From assembly GCA_964390495.1 (NCBI GenBank), contig CAYMIN010000006.1, positions 110,748-174,747 of the forward strand: DNA of 64,000 nucleotides, in the 5' to 3' direction. The notes below the pieces were generated by a model. The model made no database searches, was not told the DNA's origin, and saw only the letters and a list, made by a program, of their open reading frames with translations. Each line of letters starts with the position of its first letter. The stretch's first letter is position 1. Source of the stretch: UBA11051 sp964390495. Its GTDB lineage: Bacteria > Armatimonadota > Zipacnadia > Zipacnadales > UBA11051. A program made the translations under genes and the position numbers. Below are positions 57,596 through 64,000 of the stretch, piece after piece.

Positions 57596-58849
57596 TCACA
57601 GGCGCGGGTAGTCTGTTGGCTCTTGCCGTGCCTCCAGCCGGCGCGACAAGAACAGATGCCTGAGGCGTTGAGGCTGATCCACCAGCAGGGTGAAGACAGC
57701 CATCAGATAGAAGAAGGCGAACAGCACGTGCATCTGCTCGCTGTGCAAGCCCATCACCTGCCCGCCACAGCAGGCCTCGACAACTTCGGGAGCGACCAAC
57801 TGCCCGGCGAACAGAGCAAACAGCAGCGCCGCCTGGCCGATGGAGAGCCGCAGGGTGGAGAGGATCACGACGGCCAGTAGCGACTGGGCGGCGGTGAGGA
57901 AGATCTCCTGCATCTGGAAGTGGCCCATCGGCAGAGGGTGTTGGAGAGTACCGGCCGAGACGGCGAACACGCCCGGGATCATGCCGACGAGTAGGGTCCA
58001 CTGGTTAAGCTTCGCTGACAGCAGGCTGCCCAGAGCCAGTCCGGCCTCGGCGCGCAGGGCGAAGAGGATCGCCACCACGAACTCGGGCGCCTCGGAGGCC
58101 AGCGGGGCGAGCCACTGGACCAGCAAGAACTCGTTGATGCCGAAGGCCTTGCCGGTGCCGACCAGGCCTTCGCAGAAGTGTTCGGCGTTGGCGACGATGG
58201 TGGCTGCCGCGAAGACGAAGAGCAGGATGGTCCAGACGCGGCGGGTGGCACAGGGCAGGCTGCAGAGGTAAGCGCCCGGCCCTCTGGCCTCCGGTTCGCA
58301 TTGGGGGCGTCGGGCCGCCAGCACTATGTACCAGGTGAATATCCCGAGGAAGACGATGCCGTCGTACCAGGCCAGGGTTCCCTTGAGCGGTATCAGCAAG
58401 GCGTAGAGGGTGGCGACAGCCAGGAAGCGCACTTCCAGGCGGCGCTCTTCATCCAGTACCACTTGGCGGCGGGTCTTGACCCAGAAGATGATCGCCACCA
58501 GCGCCCAGGCGACGCCGATGATCAGACGGTTGGCGCCGGTCATGTTGGCGATGGCGTATTGGGAGTAGTCGGCCTCCGGGAACTTACCGGCCTGCCAGGT
58601 GAAGTACATGTCCACGGCGTACTCGGGCAGCACCGCGATCAGGGCGACGGCGGCCAGGGCCAAGCCTTGCGATACGTCCGCCTGGGCGGCGTCGCAGGCC
58701 CATACCAGCAGGAAGGCCGCGGCCATAATCGAACCGCCCGCCAGCAGAGCAGTCAGCGGGGCCGACAGTTCCGCGTGGATCACGACAGCCGTAATTCCGG
58801 GCAGGGTCACGAAGGCAGCCACAAATATGGGGAAAACCGGCTTACGCAC
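57596..58849 (-). CDS. Na+/Ca2+-type cation exchanger
   Basis: About 417 residues, eleven or so hydrophobic segments, of the CaCA exchanger superfamily. The two inverted alpha-repeat signatures are recognisable: ALIAVLPEYAVDMYFTWQ (about 72-89) in the first half and APLASEAPEFVVAILFALRA (about 255-274) in the second. These carry acidic residues in the ion path. The start is GTG 58849 with GGAGG upstream. An ATG about 17 codons earlier has no Shine-Dalgarno. It converges with rtcB (34 bases between). Ion specificity (Ca2+, other divalent, or Na+/H+) is not decided. Confidence 0.82.
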   Translation of the reverse strand: MRKPVFPIFVAAFVTLPGITAVVIHAELSAPLTALLAGGSIMAAAFLLVWACDAAQADVSQGLALAAVALIAVLPEYAVDMYFTWQAGKFPEADYSQYAIANMTGANRLIIGVAWALVAIIFWVKTRRQVVLDEERRLEVRFLAVATLYALLIPLKGTLAWYDGIVFLGIFTWYIVLAARRPQCEPEARGPGAYLCSLPCATRRVWTILLFVFAAATIVANAEHFCEGLVGTGKAFGINEFLLVQWLAPLASEAPEFVVAILFALRAEAGLALGSLLSAKLNQWTLLVGMIPGVFAVSAGTLQHPLPMGHFQMQEIFLTAAQSLLAVVILSTLRLSIGQAALLFALFAGQLVAPEVVEACCGGQVMGLHSEQMHVLFAFFYLMAVFTLLVDQPQRLRHLFLSRRLEARQEPTDYPRL

Positions 58850-59232
58850 CAGCAGTCTCTCCTCCGAGCGTGCAGCCGTACTCTCGCCACACGCAGTCAT
58901 TGCGTATGGCCAAAGGTCTGACACCCGAGGCACGACCGGTCGGGAGACCAGAAGAGTTTCTTCGTGGTGTTGGTCTTCCCGCAGCGGCTGCAGGCCGCTC
59001 TGCTACTCCCCTCTGGCGCGTGGGACAATTCTAACAGATTGGCGCTCGGGATGCAATATGCCAGGCAGCGTCAAGGCGCCGGCGGAGCTTTCCGATGGCT
59101 CCCCTGGGGCCCGCCGGCTCGCTCCGGCTTGCCCCTTTACGGCATTTCGCTTATAGTGGCATCCGGAAGCCGGGGGTGGGCCGTCGCCGGATCAAAGCCC
59201 TCGGCCGCCGCGTCGAAGGAGCGTGCAGTGCA
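58850..59232. other. Intergenic stretch upstream of serS
   Basis: 383 bases between the divergent exchanger and serS genes. Besides the promoter at 59129-59157 I see no gene and no T-box-like leader: no specifier stem or antiterminator sequence of the usual type is recognisable. Confidence 0.5.
59129..59157 (+). promoter_or_regulatory. Promoter of serS
   Basis: TTGCCC (59129-59134), 17 bases, TATAGT (59152-59157). Start near 59164, leader about 70 bases to ATG 59233, with AAGGAG upstream of that ATG. Confidence 0.65.
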
Positions 59233-60510
59233 ATGATTGACCGCAACCTGCTCAGGGAAGAACCTGAGATGATCCGCGAGGCTCTCGCCAAGCGGGGGTC
59301 GGACTTCGACCTCGACCGGCTGATCGAGCTGGACCAACAGCGCCGGGAGTTGCTGGAAGTTGAGCAGCTTCGCGCCCGGCGCAATGAACTCTCCCAGCAG
59401 ATTGGCCAGATCATCCGTGACGGCGGCGCTGCCGAAGCGCTCAAGGCCGAGGTCGGCCAGCTTAAGGACCAAATCGGCGGTATGGAGGCCGAGCTGGCGG
59501 AGGTCGAGGCCGAGTTCGAGCAGATGATGCTGGAGATTCCTAATATCCCGTTGGCTGCGGTCCCGATTGGCAAGGATGACAGCGACAATCTCGTAGTCAG
59601 CGAGTGGGGCGAGCCGCGCCGCTACGACTTCGAGCCTCTGCCCCACTGGGAGCTCGGCACGCGGCTGCAGATTCTAGACTTCGAGGGCGCGGCGCGGATG
59701 GCCGGCGCGCGCTTTATCACCAATATCGGCGCCGGGGCCCTGCTGGAACGCGCCCTGATTAACTTCATGCTCGACACTCACACCCGCAAGCACGGTTATA
59801 CCGAGGTCTCCCCCCCATATCTGGCCAATGCCACCTCGCTAATCGGCACCGCCAACCTGCCCAAGTTTGAGGCCGACCTGTTCAAGACCGAAGACGGCTA
59901 TTACATGATCCCCACCGCCGAGGTGCCGCTGACGAACATGCACCAGGGCGAGATTCTGGCGGCGGAGGACCTGCCCAAGCACTACTGCGCATATACCGCC
60001 TGCTTCCGGCGGGAGGCCGGAGCCGCCGGCCGCGAATCGCGCGGCATGATCCGCTTGCACCAGTTCCACAAGGTCGAGCTGATGAAGTTCGTGACGCCGG
60101 AGACCGCCGATGCAGAGCTGCACAAACTGATGAGCGACGCCGAAGCGATTCTGCAGGCGCTGGGCTTGACCTATCGCGTGGTGGCGCTGTGTACCGGGGA
60201 CCTGGGCGCTCAGCCGCGTCAGACCTTCGATCCGGAAGTGTGGATGCCGGGGATGCAGAGTTGGGTCGAGATCGGCTCGTGGAGCCAGTACGGTGATTAC
60301 CAGGCGCGGCGCTGCAATACCCGCTATCGTCCCGAGCCGGAGGCCAAGCCGGAGTTCGTCCACACGATGAACGGCTCGGGTCTGGCAACCGGTCGTACCG
60401 TGGCGGCGATCCTGGAGCACTATCAGCAGGCGGATGGGACGGTGGAAGTGCCCGAAGTTCTGCGGCCTTACATGGGCGGGATGCCGCTAATCGGCCCGCC
60501 GCTGCCGTGA
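59233..60510 (+). CDS. serS: Seryl-tRNA synthetase
   Basis: Class II synthetase charging tRNA-Ser and selenocysteine tRNA, 425 residues, a normal length. The N-terminal long coiled coil (about 30-105) recognises the tRNA long variable arm (LIELDQQRRELLEVEQLRAR). The core has motif 2 in YTACFRREAGAAGRESRGMI (about 255-275) and motif 3 NGSGLATGRTVAAILEHYQ (about 380-400). The start ATG 59233 gives the usual MIDRNLLREEPEMIREALAK opening. The longer frame from 59095 is not supported. Confidence 0.97.
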   Translation: MIDRNLLREEPEMIREALAKRGSDFDLDRLIELDQQRRELLEVEQLRARRNELSQQIGQIIRDGGAAEALKAEVGQLKDQIGGMEAELAEVEAEFEQMMLEIPNIPLAAVPIGKDDSDNLVVSEWGEPRRYDFEPLPHWELGTRLQILDFEGAARMAGARFITNIGAGALLERALINFMLDTHTRKHGYTEVSPPYLANATSLIGTANLPKFEADLFKTEDGYYMIPTAEVPLTNMHQGEILAAEDLPKHYCAYTACFRREAGAAGRESRGMIRLHQFHKVELMKFVTPETADAELHKLMSDAEAILQALGLTYRVVALCTGDLGAQPRQTFDPEVWMPGMQSWVEIGSWSQYGDYQARRCNTRYRPEPEAKPEFVHTMNGSGLATGRTVAAILEHYQQADGTVEVPEVLRPYMGGMPLIGPPLP

Positions 60511-60562
60511 GTGAGATGCAGAGAGGTGGGGGGCAGTTGGCCGCTACAATGGAGGCAGGAGA

Positions 60563-61588
60563 ATGCCCGCCGGCGCAGTGGCTGTGATCTTGCTACTTAA
60601 TGGGCTGCAGATCGGCCTGCCGCAGCCGGCCTTCGTGGCGCAGGGCCGAGCCTGGGTGCCGGCCCGGTCGGTGCTGGTCGCGGCCGACTGCCGGGTTGAG
60701 TATCTGGCCGAGCGCAACTGCCTGGTAGTCAGCGGTCACGGGCCGACCGCAACCATTCGTCTGGACAGCGGCCAAGTCAGCCTCGGCGAGCAGAGCAGAA
60801 CCCTCGACGACCCGCCCCGTCAGCTCAATGGCACTCTCTACCTGCCCGCCGGCTTCTTCAAGCTGATCGGGATGGGGATGCAGTGGGACGCTGAAAGTAA
60901 ATCGCTGCGACTGCAGACCCGCCGCCGCTTCCCGGTCAGTGTGACGGTCCGCCAGCTCAAGGACGATCCCTTCCAATACCTGGGGCGCTGCGTGCGGGTG
61001 CTTGGGGAATACGCCGGGCCGCCGCCGGCCGGACAGAGCGACTGGCGGCTGCGCGACCGCTACGAGCTGATGCCCTGCGTGTTCGGCGAGACCGGGGCGG
61101 CCGCGGCGGCACCGCGGCTACCTCTGGGGCTCCCGTGCGGCTATCGCGTGGAAGTTGTCGCAATAGTGCGGATGTCGAAGGCTGCGACTCTGTACCTGGA
61201 CCTTCTGCAAATCCAGCAACCGGCGGGGCTGGCCGGACTGAGCTGTGTGGTGAGCACCGCGCGGGCCGGCTACCGCCCGGGCGAGCCGGTGCTGATTGAG
61301 GTGGAGCTGAGCAATCATACCGAGCATGGCATTGAGCTGCCGCCGACCGCGAAGGTGTATTTGAGCCTGGCCGATTCCGACAACCGGCAGTTGTGGCAGC
61401 AGGCGCTGGCGGTTCCCGAGGCGGTCGCGGCCGGCGCGACGCGCTTCCTAAGATACCGGTGGGCACCCGACCGGCAGGTGGCGACGGGCAGGTACCTGCT
61501 GGAGCTGCACAGCAATACGGAACTGTGGGCTTACCAGTGGTGTTTTAGAATAGAGGAGCAAGCGTCTGGAGAGGGTGCTGAAGAGTGA
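60563..61588 (+). CDS. Copper amine oxidase N-terminal-domain (stalk-like) protein
   Basis: 341 residues. About 15-115 resemble the 'copper amine oxidase N-terminal' repeat (PF07833): QGRAWVPARSVLVAADCRVE, then a beta-hairpin region and LNGTLYLPAGFFKLIGMGM. This module is common in cell-wall proteins of Firmicutes and others. The remainder is beta-rich, with a last ~110 residues (GYRPGEPVLIEVELSNHTEH) like a BsuPI-type inhibitor or similar Ig-like domain. There is no strong signal peptide, only a hydrophobic start (about 5-15). GGAGG lies 7 bases before the ATG. Overlaps the next gene. Confidence 0.7.
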   Translation: MPAGAVAVILLLNGLQIGLPQPAFVAQGRAWVPARSVLVAADCRVEYLAERNCLVVSGHGPTATIRLDSGQVSLGEQSRTLDDPPRQLNGTLYLPAGFFKLIGMGMQWDAESKSLRLQTRRRFPVSVTVRQLKDDPFQYLGRCVRVLGEYAGPPPAGQSDWRLRDRYELMPCVFGETGAAAAAPRLPLGLPCGYRVEVVAIVRMSKAATLYLDLLQIQQPAGLAGLSCVVSTARAGYRPGEPVLIEVELSNHTEHGIELPPTAKVYLSLADSDNRQLWQQALAVPEAVAAGATRFLRYRWAPDRQVATGRYLLELHSNTELWAYQWCFRIEEQASGEGAEE

Positions 61589-62550
61589 GCAGGCGGGAGC
61601 AGGAGCAGCAGACCGAGGGCAAGCCCGGCGAGGGGTACACTGACCCCAACCTGCTGGCTGCCGTAGGTGGGTACCAGAGCCGGCGGCGGCCCGGCTGGTA
61701 CCTGGCCTTGGTGCTGTTGGGCTTTGGCCTGGGAGCGGTGCTGGCGCTGGCGGTTGGACAGCGCACCCCGCCGGGGGGCCCTGACCAGGCAGGTCCCGGC
61801 GCGGCCTCGGGGCCGACGGCCGAGCCGATCCGCGCCGGCCTGGTATTCGCCACGAGCGTGACCCCGCCGCCGAGAACTCCCGATATGCTGCCTGCCGGAG
61901 TCAAGATCATCTACTGTCACTTCCGCCTGCCGGGGGTGAAGGATATCCGCAGCCTGTCGGGGAGCTGGTCGTATAACGGCGAGGCGCAGGGGCAGATAGT
62001 GGCGGAGGAGTTCGTCGGCAAGATCAGCAACGGCGCGGCGGTGGGCTACGCCATCATGCAAGCGCCCTCCGAGGCAGGCTTCGCCAAGGGCATCTATGAA
62101 GTCACGGTCAGCACCGCCGAGGACGTGGTGCGCGAAAGCAGCTTCGTGGTGGTGCAGGACCCCGACAAGATTCTGAGCCAGCCGGTGCCTCAGGGCGTCG
62201 GTGTGCGGGTCACGGATGCGACCATCTGCCGCGGTGTCACCAAGTCCGGCGAACCCCAAGGCCCGCAGACGGCCTTCGCCAGCGATGATCAGAGGGTCTA
62301 TTTGGCCTTCAAGTTCAGCAATGCCGAGCCGGGTAGTGTGGTGAGGATTGAATGGCAGTTCCACGGCCAAGCGATATCCTCGGCCAGCCGCGAGATCACC
62401 CTGGAAGCAGCGCAGGGCTGGGCGCACGGGTGGATCGGCCGCGATCAGGCCAACCTGTTCGTCCCCGGCAGCTACCGGGCCGTGGTCAAGTCCGTACCTG
62501 ACGGGGAGCCGCTGGCCAGCGCCACCTTCCTGGTCAAGGCGGCGCGCTGA
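61585..62550 (+). CDS. Membrane-anchored protein of unknown function
   Basis: 321 residues from GTG 61585, which overlaps the previous stop (GTGA). A charged cytoplasmic start of about 38 residues is followed by one membrane helix (about 38-58), a P/G-rich linker (about 60-85), and a large beta-rich extracytoplasmic part. Two similar halves (about 100-190 and 205-320), each with repeated Ig-like strands, can be read, although I cannot name a family. Probably co-transcribed with the stalk-like gene before it. Confidence 0.6.
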   Translation: MSRREQEQQTEGKPGEGYTDPNLLAAVGGYQSRRRPGWYLALVLLGFGLGAVLALAVGQRTPPGGPDQAGPGAASGPTAEPIRAGLVFATSVTPPPRTPDMLPAGVKIIYCHFRLPGVKDIRSLSGSWSYNGEAQGQIVAEEFVGKISNGAAVGYAIMQAPSEAGFAKGIYEVTVSTAEDVVRESSFVVVQDPDKILSQPVPQGVGVRVTDATICRGVTKSGEPQGPQTAFASDDQRVYLAFKFSNAEPGSVVRIEWQFHGQAISSASREITLEAAQGWAHGWIGRDQANLFVPGSYRAVVKSVPDGEPLASATFLVKAAR

Positions 62551-62615
62551 TCCACCTCACTCGCCGCTGCTTCACTCATCCTGAATCTCCTATCCACACT
62601 GCTCCCGCTGTCCTT

Positions 62616-62660
62616 TGGTTCCCCTTTTCCCAAGTCGGAAGGGGGGGACAGAGAGTTAGC
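62616..62660. repeat. Intergenic repeat, family B (diverged)
   Basis: TTGGTTCCCCTTTTCCC, a short centre, then GGAAGGGGGGGACAGAGAGTTAGC. The stem is imperfect. Confidence 0.5.
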
Positions 62661-62810
62661 TGCTCGTGGCCTTTGCCCTCGCCGTTGGAGGAGCCGGTCT
62701 GACGAAGCTAGGCCGGCCCGCCCACTATCGCGAAGGTCGGGCAGGGCTCGAGCCTGCTTCCGTTGCCTCTGACCAAGGCGGGCACTTCACTGGCGGCTGG
62801 CGTGTCTTGG

Positions 62811-62839
62811 TTGACACCACGGGTCTGCGATGATACAAT
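62811..62839 (+). promoter_or_regulatory. Promoter of the crcB leader
   Basis: TTGACA (62811-62816), 17 bases, TACAAT (62834-62839) preceded by TGA (extended -10). Start about 62846, ten bases before the riboswitch. Confidence 0.8.
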
Positions 62840-62855
62840 ATACACTTTAATGACA

Positions 62856-62951
62856 TTGGCGATGGAGTTCCGCCTCAGCATGCCGTAACTTGCTGGAACC
62901 GTCCTCTTGGATTGATGACTCCTGCCACCTACGCGGTGCGCGGGGGTTTTT
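62856..62951 (+). ncRNA. Fluoride riboswitch (crcB motif) with intrinsic terminator
   Basis: The conserved aptamer parts are present in order: TTGGCGATGGAGTTCCGCC at 62856-62874, a variable stem with GCATGCCGTAACTTGCTGG, and TGATGACTCCTGCC at 62913-62926. The last of these can instead pair with GGTGCGCGGGGG (62935-62946) to form a terminator hairpin followed by TTTTTC (62947-62952). This is the transcriptional switch logic known for fluoride riboswitches: fluoride binding stabilises the aptamer and lets transcription continue into crcB. crcB begins 50 bases later, which strongly supports the call. Confidence 0.92.
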
Positions 62952-63002
62952 CTGTGTATGCCCACGCACCTCGAAGCAGTTCCTGATGCAGAGGTGACAG
63001 GT

Positions 63003-63365
63003 ATGACACAACTGCTCGCCGTCGCTATTGGCGGTGCGATCGGGGCCATTCTCCGCTACGCCCTGTGCGATATAACGCAGCGCTTCTTCGCTTGGGATAT
63101 TTCCTACGCCACCTTAGCGGTCAACATTCTCGGGGCGTTTCTCATCGGCGCATTGGCTGGAGGGAGCGCCTTGCCTACATGGTTGCGTACTGGAATGATA
63201 GTCGGTGTTCTGGGCGGCTTCACCACCTTCTCGGCATTTTCCTGGGAGACGATGTCTCTCGCCTCTGCCGGAATGTCTGGCAGGGCCGCCATTAACATTT
63301 TCGCCCATGTCTTTCTAGCCTTGACGGCGGGCTGGTTCGGCCTAGCCCTCCGTATTGCGCATTGA
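63003..63365 (+). CDS. crcB: CrcB/Fluc fluoride ion channel
   Basis: 120 residues with four membrane segments, the usual Fluc/CrcB size. It exports toxic fluoride as a dual-topology dimer. Conserved blocks: GGAIGAILRYALC (about 9-21), NILGAFLIGALAGG (about 38-51), GGFTTFSAFSWET (about 72-84). The start ATG 63003 has GAGGTGACAGGT upstream; the ATG at 62958 lies only just after the terminator and gives an untypical N-terminus. Under control of the fluoride riboswitch at 62856-62951. Confidence 0.95.
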   Translation: MTQLLAVAIGGAIGAILRYALCDITQRFFAWDISYATLAVNILGAFLIGALAGGSALPTWLRTGMIVGVLGGFTTFSAFSWETMSLASAGMSGRAAINIFAHVFLALTAGWFGLALRIAH

Positions 63366-63377
63366 GGGATCCGTACC

Positions 63378-63839
63378 ATGTCGGACTCTAAAGGTGCGAG
63401 ACGCCGCCATCTCGTCTCTGCGTACGCAGAACTGGCTCGCTCATTGCGCCAGATGGAGGACGCTGCTGAAGGCCGGTCGCCGACGGGATTTGGGTCGCCT
63501 CTGACACCCCTTGATGCCGACTCCGTCAAGCCGATACTCAGGGCGCTTCACCGCCTGAAGGCACTTGTCCGCGCTCTAGTTGCCGAGCTTGCACCGGAAG
63601 AACTGACTGCCCTCGAGTCCGTTCAGTCCCGCCACAACACCTTGGTCTGGTTCGCCAATCTGCTGGACACAATCCGCGCGGCCGTAGATAGCATTCAGCC
63701 CTCTCGCATGAATAGGTATGGGGAGGCGCCCCCCCACGAGACTGCCGCACTTGCCGCTCGCCACGAGGAGTTTTGCCAGGAGCTCCGACGTGCACGCAGT
63801 GCTCTCGAGCAGCTCCAGCAGGAGCAATGCATTGATTGA
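63378..63839 (+). CDS. Helical protein of unknown function
   Basis: 153 residues, mostly helical by composition (heptad-like L/A/E stretches around 45-75 and 115-150), with no membrane segments or recognised motifs. It starts 13 bases after the crcB stop and may be co-transcribed with it. GGGATCC precedes the ATG without a strong Shine-Dalgarno. Could be a small regulator or structural protein; no evidence for either. Confidence 0.5.
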   Translation: MSDSKGARRRHLVSAYAELARSLRQMEDAAEGRSPTGFGSPLTPLDADSVKPILRALHRLKALVRALVAELAPEELTALESVQSRHNTLVWFANLLDTIRAAVDSIQPSRMNRYGEAPPHETAALAARHEEFCQELRRARSALEQLQQEQCID

Positions 63840-63944
63840 TGGCCATGTCCCTCTGCCTTGCTACCGTATCTGTTGGCTTGTCATTGCCTCTCCCGCGCCT
63901 TCTCGCATAGCGCAAGCGGCTGCCCTTACTCTGTTCGACCGCCC

Positions 63945-63973
63945 TTGTACCGTTGTCAAACATAGTTTACACT
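63945..63973 (+). promoter_or_regulatory. Possible promoter near the window end
   Basis: TTGTAC (63945-63950), 17 bases, TACACT (63968-63973). It would drive a gene beyond the window. Only modest likeness to consensus. Confidence 0.35.
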
Positions 63974-64000
63974 TTGGGTTTGGCAGTAGTGTTGTAGCTG

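Larger units (their letters stand above)
62551..63002. other. Leader region of crcB: repeat, promoter and riboswitch
   Basis: 452 bases containing a family B repeat (62616-62660), a palindromic stretch, a near-consensus promoter (62811-62839) and the fluoride riboswitch with terminator (62856-62951). No gene is supported before crcB. Confidence 0.65.

Noticed and set aside
58850..59232. T-box leader upstream of serS
   Set aside because: I could not find the conserved T-box sequence, specifier loop or an antiterminator/terminator pair; a simple promoter explains the region.
62958..63002. Upstream ATG start for CrcB at 62958
   Set aside because: It leaves only a few bases after the terminator U run and adds a non-membrane start, whereas ATG 63003 has a good Shine-Dalgarno and normal length.

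Overview
The window is GC-rich, gene-dense bacterial chromosome with one rRNA-free, tRNA-free stretch of about 50 protein genes. No marker here fixes the phylum. The tandem UvrA, many Gfo/Idh/MocA-type enzymes, secreted TIM-barrel proteins and abundant palindromic intergenic repeats would fit an uncultured lineage such as Armatimonadota or a planctomycete-like group. That placement is inference. A flgM gene behind a near-consensus sigma-28 promoter suggests the cell is, or recently was, flagellated.

Layout. 9-851: an Mrr-like restriction endonuclease. 1066-3948 (minus): DUF58 protein and a polysaccharide-deacetylase-like protein. 4264-8620 (minus): a probable operon with a small membrane protein, hisS, a zinc-ribbon membrane protein and aspS, behind a good promoter at 8727-8755. 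8845-9564: a PHP-family phosphatase. 9871-16113: a 2080-residue UvrA made of two complete UvrA copies plus a C-terminal extension. 16462-19979: a CBM9-like protein, then hypA and hypF without other hydrogenase genes. 20114-22230: a restriction-modification pair with its own promoter. 22501-27290: a fused two-permease ABC transporter subunit, a winged-helix regulator and a secreted protein. 27568-28596: a Gfo/Idh/MocA oxidoreductase. 28954-30790: a 45-residue CxxC membrane peptide, a membrane polyferredoxin and a kinase-like protein. 30877-35187: ECF sigma factor, anti-sigma factor, DUF3179 protein, a carboxypeptidase-like remnant and glmU. 35318-35614: flgM. 35988-43903 (mostly minus): a catabolic block (oxidoreductase, zinc alcohol dehydrogenase, M20 peptidase, class III aminotransferase, 2-hydroxyacid dehydrogenase, TIM-barrel epimerase). 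44106-50695 (minus): two secreted glycosidase-like proteins separated by a DUF6978/DUF1828-DUF1829 pair. 50858-51775: nadA. 51953-57561: a small membrane protein, a probable oriC, then dnaN, recF, a DciA-like gene and rtcB. 57596-63839: a cation exchanger, serS, two envelope-associated proteins, and a fluoride riboswitch upstream of crcB.

The origin region has a DnaA box, GC spacer and DnaA-trio-like repeats 5' of dnaN, but no dnaA or gyrB lies beside it. Four families of palindromic intergenic repeats recur through the window. One member lies in frame inside hypF. The best candidates for unfamiliar biology are the CxxC peptide-polyferredoxin-kinase cluster, the DUF6978/DUF1828 pair, the tandem UvrA and the repeat families. 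All functional statements rest on reading motifs by eye; no database search was run.
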